Below are positions 62,228-64,000 of a DNA stretch of 64,000 nt, piece by piece. Numbering within the stretch: the first letter of the stretch is position 1; each line of letters opens with the position of its first letter. The DNA comes from an uncultured Ruminococcus sp. (GTDB taxonomy: Bacteria > Bacillota > Clostridia > Oscillospirales > Acutalibacteraceae). The stretch is from positions 62,001 to 126,000 of the forward strand of contig CADCNI010000007.1 in the NCBI GenBank assembly GCA_902802795.1, written 5' to 3'. A program made the position numbers and the translations under genes. Below the pieces are notes generated by a model. That model was not told where the DNA came from. It was given only the letters and a program-made list of their open reading frames with translations, and did not search any database.

Positions 62228-63433
62228 TCACTTCTTTTTGCCGAACAAACTGAATTTCTTCGGCTTTGACGCGCCGTCTGCCGCCGTTTTTTCAAACATC
62301 TCGGTGATCGCCTTGGCCAGCGCGCCGCTGTCGGTGGAGTCGGAGGTCTTGGCGGCGATTTCCTTAACGTTTTTCAGGAAGCTCGCGGCAAATTCCGACT
62401 TGATGACCTTTCTCACCCAATCCACGTCCGTGATGGATTTTTTACCGAGATAGACTTGCTCAAAGGCATAAAGCGTTCCCTCACCGATGGCGGAAACGAA
62501 GCTGCCCGCCACAATGGCGTTGATCACACTCGCGGCCAGATCAATGCCGGGAATCGCTTTCAACGCGCTGATAGCGGCTTTCGCCACCGTGCTGATGGCC
62601 CCTGCCTCGATGATAGAGTTGAAAAACTGCTTGGACTGCTCGTCCTTGTTAATCTCGTAAAGCTGCGCCAGCGCGTTGATCTCCGCAATTTCGATGGGGG
62701 ACAGCACCAGCGAATCGGCCAGCGGTATCGGCACCGCTCCCACGACCACCGCCGAAGCGGTCGCCACGCCGATAATTCCCTGCGCGAGCGCCCGTTTCCG
62801 GTTCAGCCGGAACACGGCCACGTCGTGCTCGCCGGCTTTCACACCCTCAGGAAGCAGCTCGTTGGTCGCCTCAATCAGTTCGTCAATGCCGTCGGGCGGC
62901 GCATAGGCGCTTTCGTTGAGCGTATAGGTGGAGGCCACCACGGGAATGACCTTGCGCAGATTCTTGGTATAGCGTTTTTGCCGCGCAAAGGCATTGTGTA
63001 CCATCTCGACGTTTTCGCTGCGTTCGGGGACGGAGTAGGATTTGGTAATCACCACGATCACCGGCACGCTCTCCCACATCGCGGTGGCGCGTGAAAGGCT
63101 GCGTATGGTTTCGGGAAACAGCTTGCGGGAAGTGCCGTCCACACAGAACCAGATCACGCTGATCTTTTTATCCCCGTCGGTTTCTTCCGCGCTCTCCTGC
63201 GACCATTTCTTCACCGCGTTGATGGCGCGCATTTCCTTGAAAACAGACGGCTCGAATCCCACCGTGTCGATAATCCGAAACGGTATCTTGTCGCTCTCGT
63301 AGATGGTCAGCCGATCGGTGGTTCCCGACGTTCCGTAGCCGGTTTCCGCCCGTTCCTCGCCCAGCACCGCGTTAATAAGCGTCGATTTACCTACGCCCGA
63401 ATTGCCGATGACCAGCACATTACCTCTTTCCAT
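62228..63433 (-). CDS. GTPase with a membrane-associated C-terminal domain (Era/YcjF-like, DUF697)
   Basis: The roughly 401-residue product has G1 as GNSGVGKSTLINAV (about 9-22), a G3-like DTVGFE and G4 TKSY. It is followed by a helical region (about 210-330) with Ala/Gly-rich hydrophobic segments (GIIGVATASAVVVGAVPIPLADS), typical of DUF697. The C-terminus is Lys-rich. ATG 63433 has AGGAG at 8 nt. Members are thought to act at the membrane; the role is not established. It stands alone. Confidence 0.85.
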   Translation of the reverse strand: MERGNVLVIGNSGVGKSTLINAVLGEERAETGYGTSGTTDRLTIYESDKIPFRIIDTVGFEPSVFKEMRAINAVKKWSQESAEETDGDKKISVIWFCVDGTSRKLFPETIRSLSRATAMWESVPVIVVITKSYSVPERSENVEMVHNAFARQKRYTKNLRKVIPVVASTYTLNESAYAPPDGIDELIEATNELLPEGVKAGEHDVAVFRLNRKRALAQGIIGVATASAVVVGAVPIPLADSLVLSPIEIAEINALAQLYEINKDEQSKQFFNSIIEAGAISTVAKAAISALKAIPGIDLAASVINAIVAGSFVSAIGEGTLYAFEQVYLGKKSITDVDWVRKVIKSEFAASFLKNVKEIAAKTSDSTDSGALAKAITEMFEKTAADGASKPKKFSLFGKKK

Positions 63434-63522
63434 CTGCCGCACTCCTTTCGGTTCTTTTGTCGGAACATTCCGGATACTTTTATTATACTATACCCTCATC
63501 CAAATAACAAGACCCGTTCATT

Positions 63523-63543
63523 AATTCGTAATGCGTAATTGAT
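63523..63543. repeat. Heptanucleotide repeat, inverted relative of 3322-3348
   Basis: AATTCGT, AATGCGT and AATTGAT follow each other. On the other strand they read ATTACGCATTACGAATT, the same family as at the dgkA end. It lies between the RHH gene stop and the GTPase start. Confidence 0.65.
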
Positions 63544-63559
63544 GAAGCATCCGACTCCG

Positions 63560-63718
63560 TTATTCTTTTTTCTCCCCTTCGAGCGTTTGCAGATATTTTC
63601 TCACAATGAGATTGATATACTGCGAGAAGGAGCGGTCATCTTCTTCCGCGAGTTTTTTGATTTTTTCAATGACATCATAATCCAATGTGATACTGACCTT
63701 TTGTTTCAATGGTTTCAA
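63560..63718 (-). CDS. Ribbon-helix-helix (CopG-like) DNA-binding protein
   Basis: The 52-residue protein from a TTG start (GGGGTG at 6 nt) reads MKPLKQKVSITLDYDVIEKI with KKLAEEDDRSFSQYINLIVRKYL: a short strand followed by two helices, the RHH fold. Such proteins bind operators as dimers and often act as antitoxins, but no toxin gene is adjacent. It is divergent from the partial gene at the right edge and may regulate it. Confidence 0.7.
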   Translation of the reverse strand: MKPLKQKVSITLDYDVIEKIKKLAEEDDRSFSQYINLIVRKYLQTLEGEKKE

Positions 63719-63802
63719 TGAAATCACCCCAACAAAATGATATTACAAAAACAGATAAAATACTTAATTAGAGCTTAAAGTAGTATAAAACCGCCTTTAC
63801 TC

Positions 63803-63831
63803 TTGACAAATCGGATTTTATCATGTATGGT
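63803..63831 (+). promoter_or_regulatory. Promoter for the partial gene at the right edge
   Basis: TTGACA (63803-63808), 17 bp, TATGGT (63826-63831). The -10 is imperfect. It is followed at 63840 by AAGGAGGTG. Confidence 0.55.
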
Positions 63832-63854
63832 ATATTCACAAGGAGGTGAAAATA

Positions 63855-64000
63855 TTGGGCAATGCATTGGAAGAAACGCTAATTATCGTTCCCCAGATCG
63901 CGTATAAGATCGGCAGATCGGCACGCATGATGATCAAACACAATCGCATGGAGGAACTTCCCCATCTGAATCGGTTCATCGGCTACTACATCATGGATGA
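63855..64000 (+). CDS. Start of a gene, product not recognised (partial)
   Basis: A TTG at 63855 (or GTG at 63846 in frame) follows AAGGAGGTG. The first 48 residues read GNALEETLIIVPQIAYKIGR, with ARMMIKHNRMEELPHLNRFIGYYIMD, a helical region that could be the start of a MarR-type or small regulator. The gene runs off the window. Confidence 0.6.
   Translation, partial: MGNALEETLIIVPQIAYKIGRSARMMIKHNRMEELPHLNRFIGYYIMD

Overview
The window looks like a chromosome segment of a low-to-mid-GC Gram-positive Clostridia member, most likely an Oscillospiraceae/Ruminococcaceae-type gut bacterium. This is inferred from gene content: a T-box leader before valS, DUF1836 and DUF951 proteins, a dgkA-ybeY-phoH block, AGGAGG-type ribosome sites, strict TTGACA-N17-TATAAT promoters, a UgtP-type glycolipid synthase, and an aspartate carbamoyltransferase carrying a PyrI-like zinc tail. 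No species can be named from the sequence alone.

Layout. Positions 1-5.3 kb hold an ABC-transporter lipoprotein, a Crp/Fnr regulator with a palindromic operator, a DUF1836 protein, a WapI-like orphan immunity protein, and the dgkA-ybeY-phoH operon. typA follows at 5.8-7.7 kb. From 7.8 to 27.6 kb, 17 minus-strand genes with tiny gaps or overlaps form one exopolysaccharide or capsule operon. It encodes UDP-glucose dehydrogenase, UDP-glucuronate epimerase, a flippase, an EpsG-like polymerase, several family 2 glycosyltransferases, an initiating sugar transferase, acyltransferases, thiolase, hydroxyacyl-CoA dehydrogenase, a PIG-L deacetylase and, first in the operon, a helicase with eight helicase-associated repeats.

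The most interesting region is just upstream at 27.70-28.47 kb. A good minus-strand promoter (27753-27781), the only obvious one for the operon, lies between two 24-bp inverted repeats (22 of 24 identical). The right repeat overlaps the 3' end of a serine recombinase gene. This is the architecture of an invertible promoter, so the surface polysaccharide may be phase variable. Inversion itself is not shown by the sequence.

From 28.5 to 31 kb is a scarred region with tRNA-Ser(GGA), an integrase remnant, a candidate non-coding transcript, tRNA-Arg(ACG) and a truncated small ORF. From 31 to 64 kb are mostly housekeeping genes: tsaC/sua5, prfA, a sodium symporter, folC, T-box-valS, galU, a large LRR/Ig-like surface protein, ugtP-like, plsY-like, proC, a PHP phosphoesterase, a two-component system, pyrB, an M16C peptidase and a GTPase. 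They are interspersed with several non-autonomous transposon-like (MITE) elements of four kinds, two of which interrupt one Rpn-type nuclease gene. Heptanucleotide tandem repeats recur at gene ends throughout.
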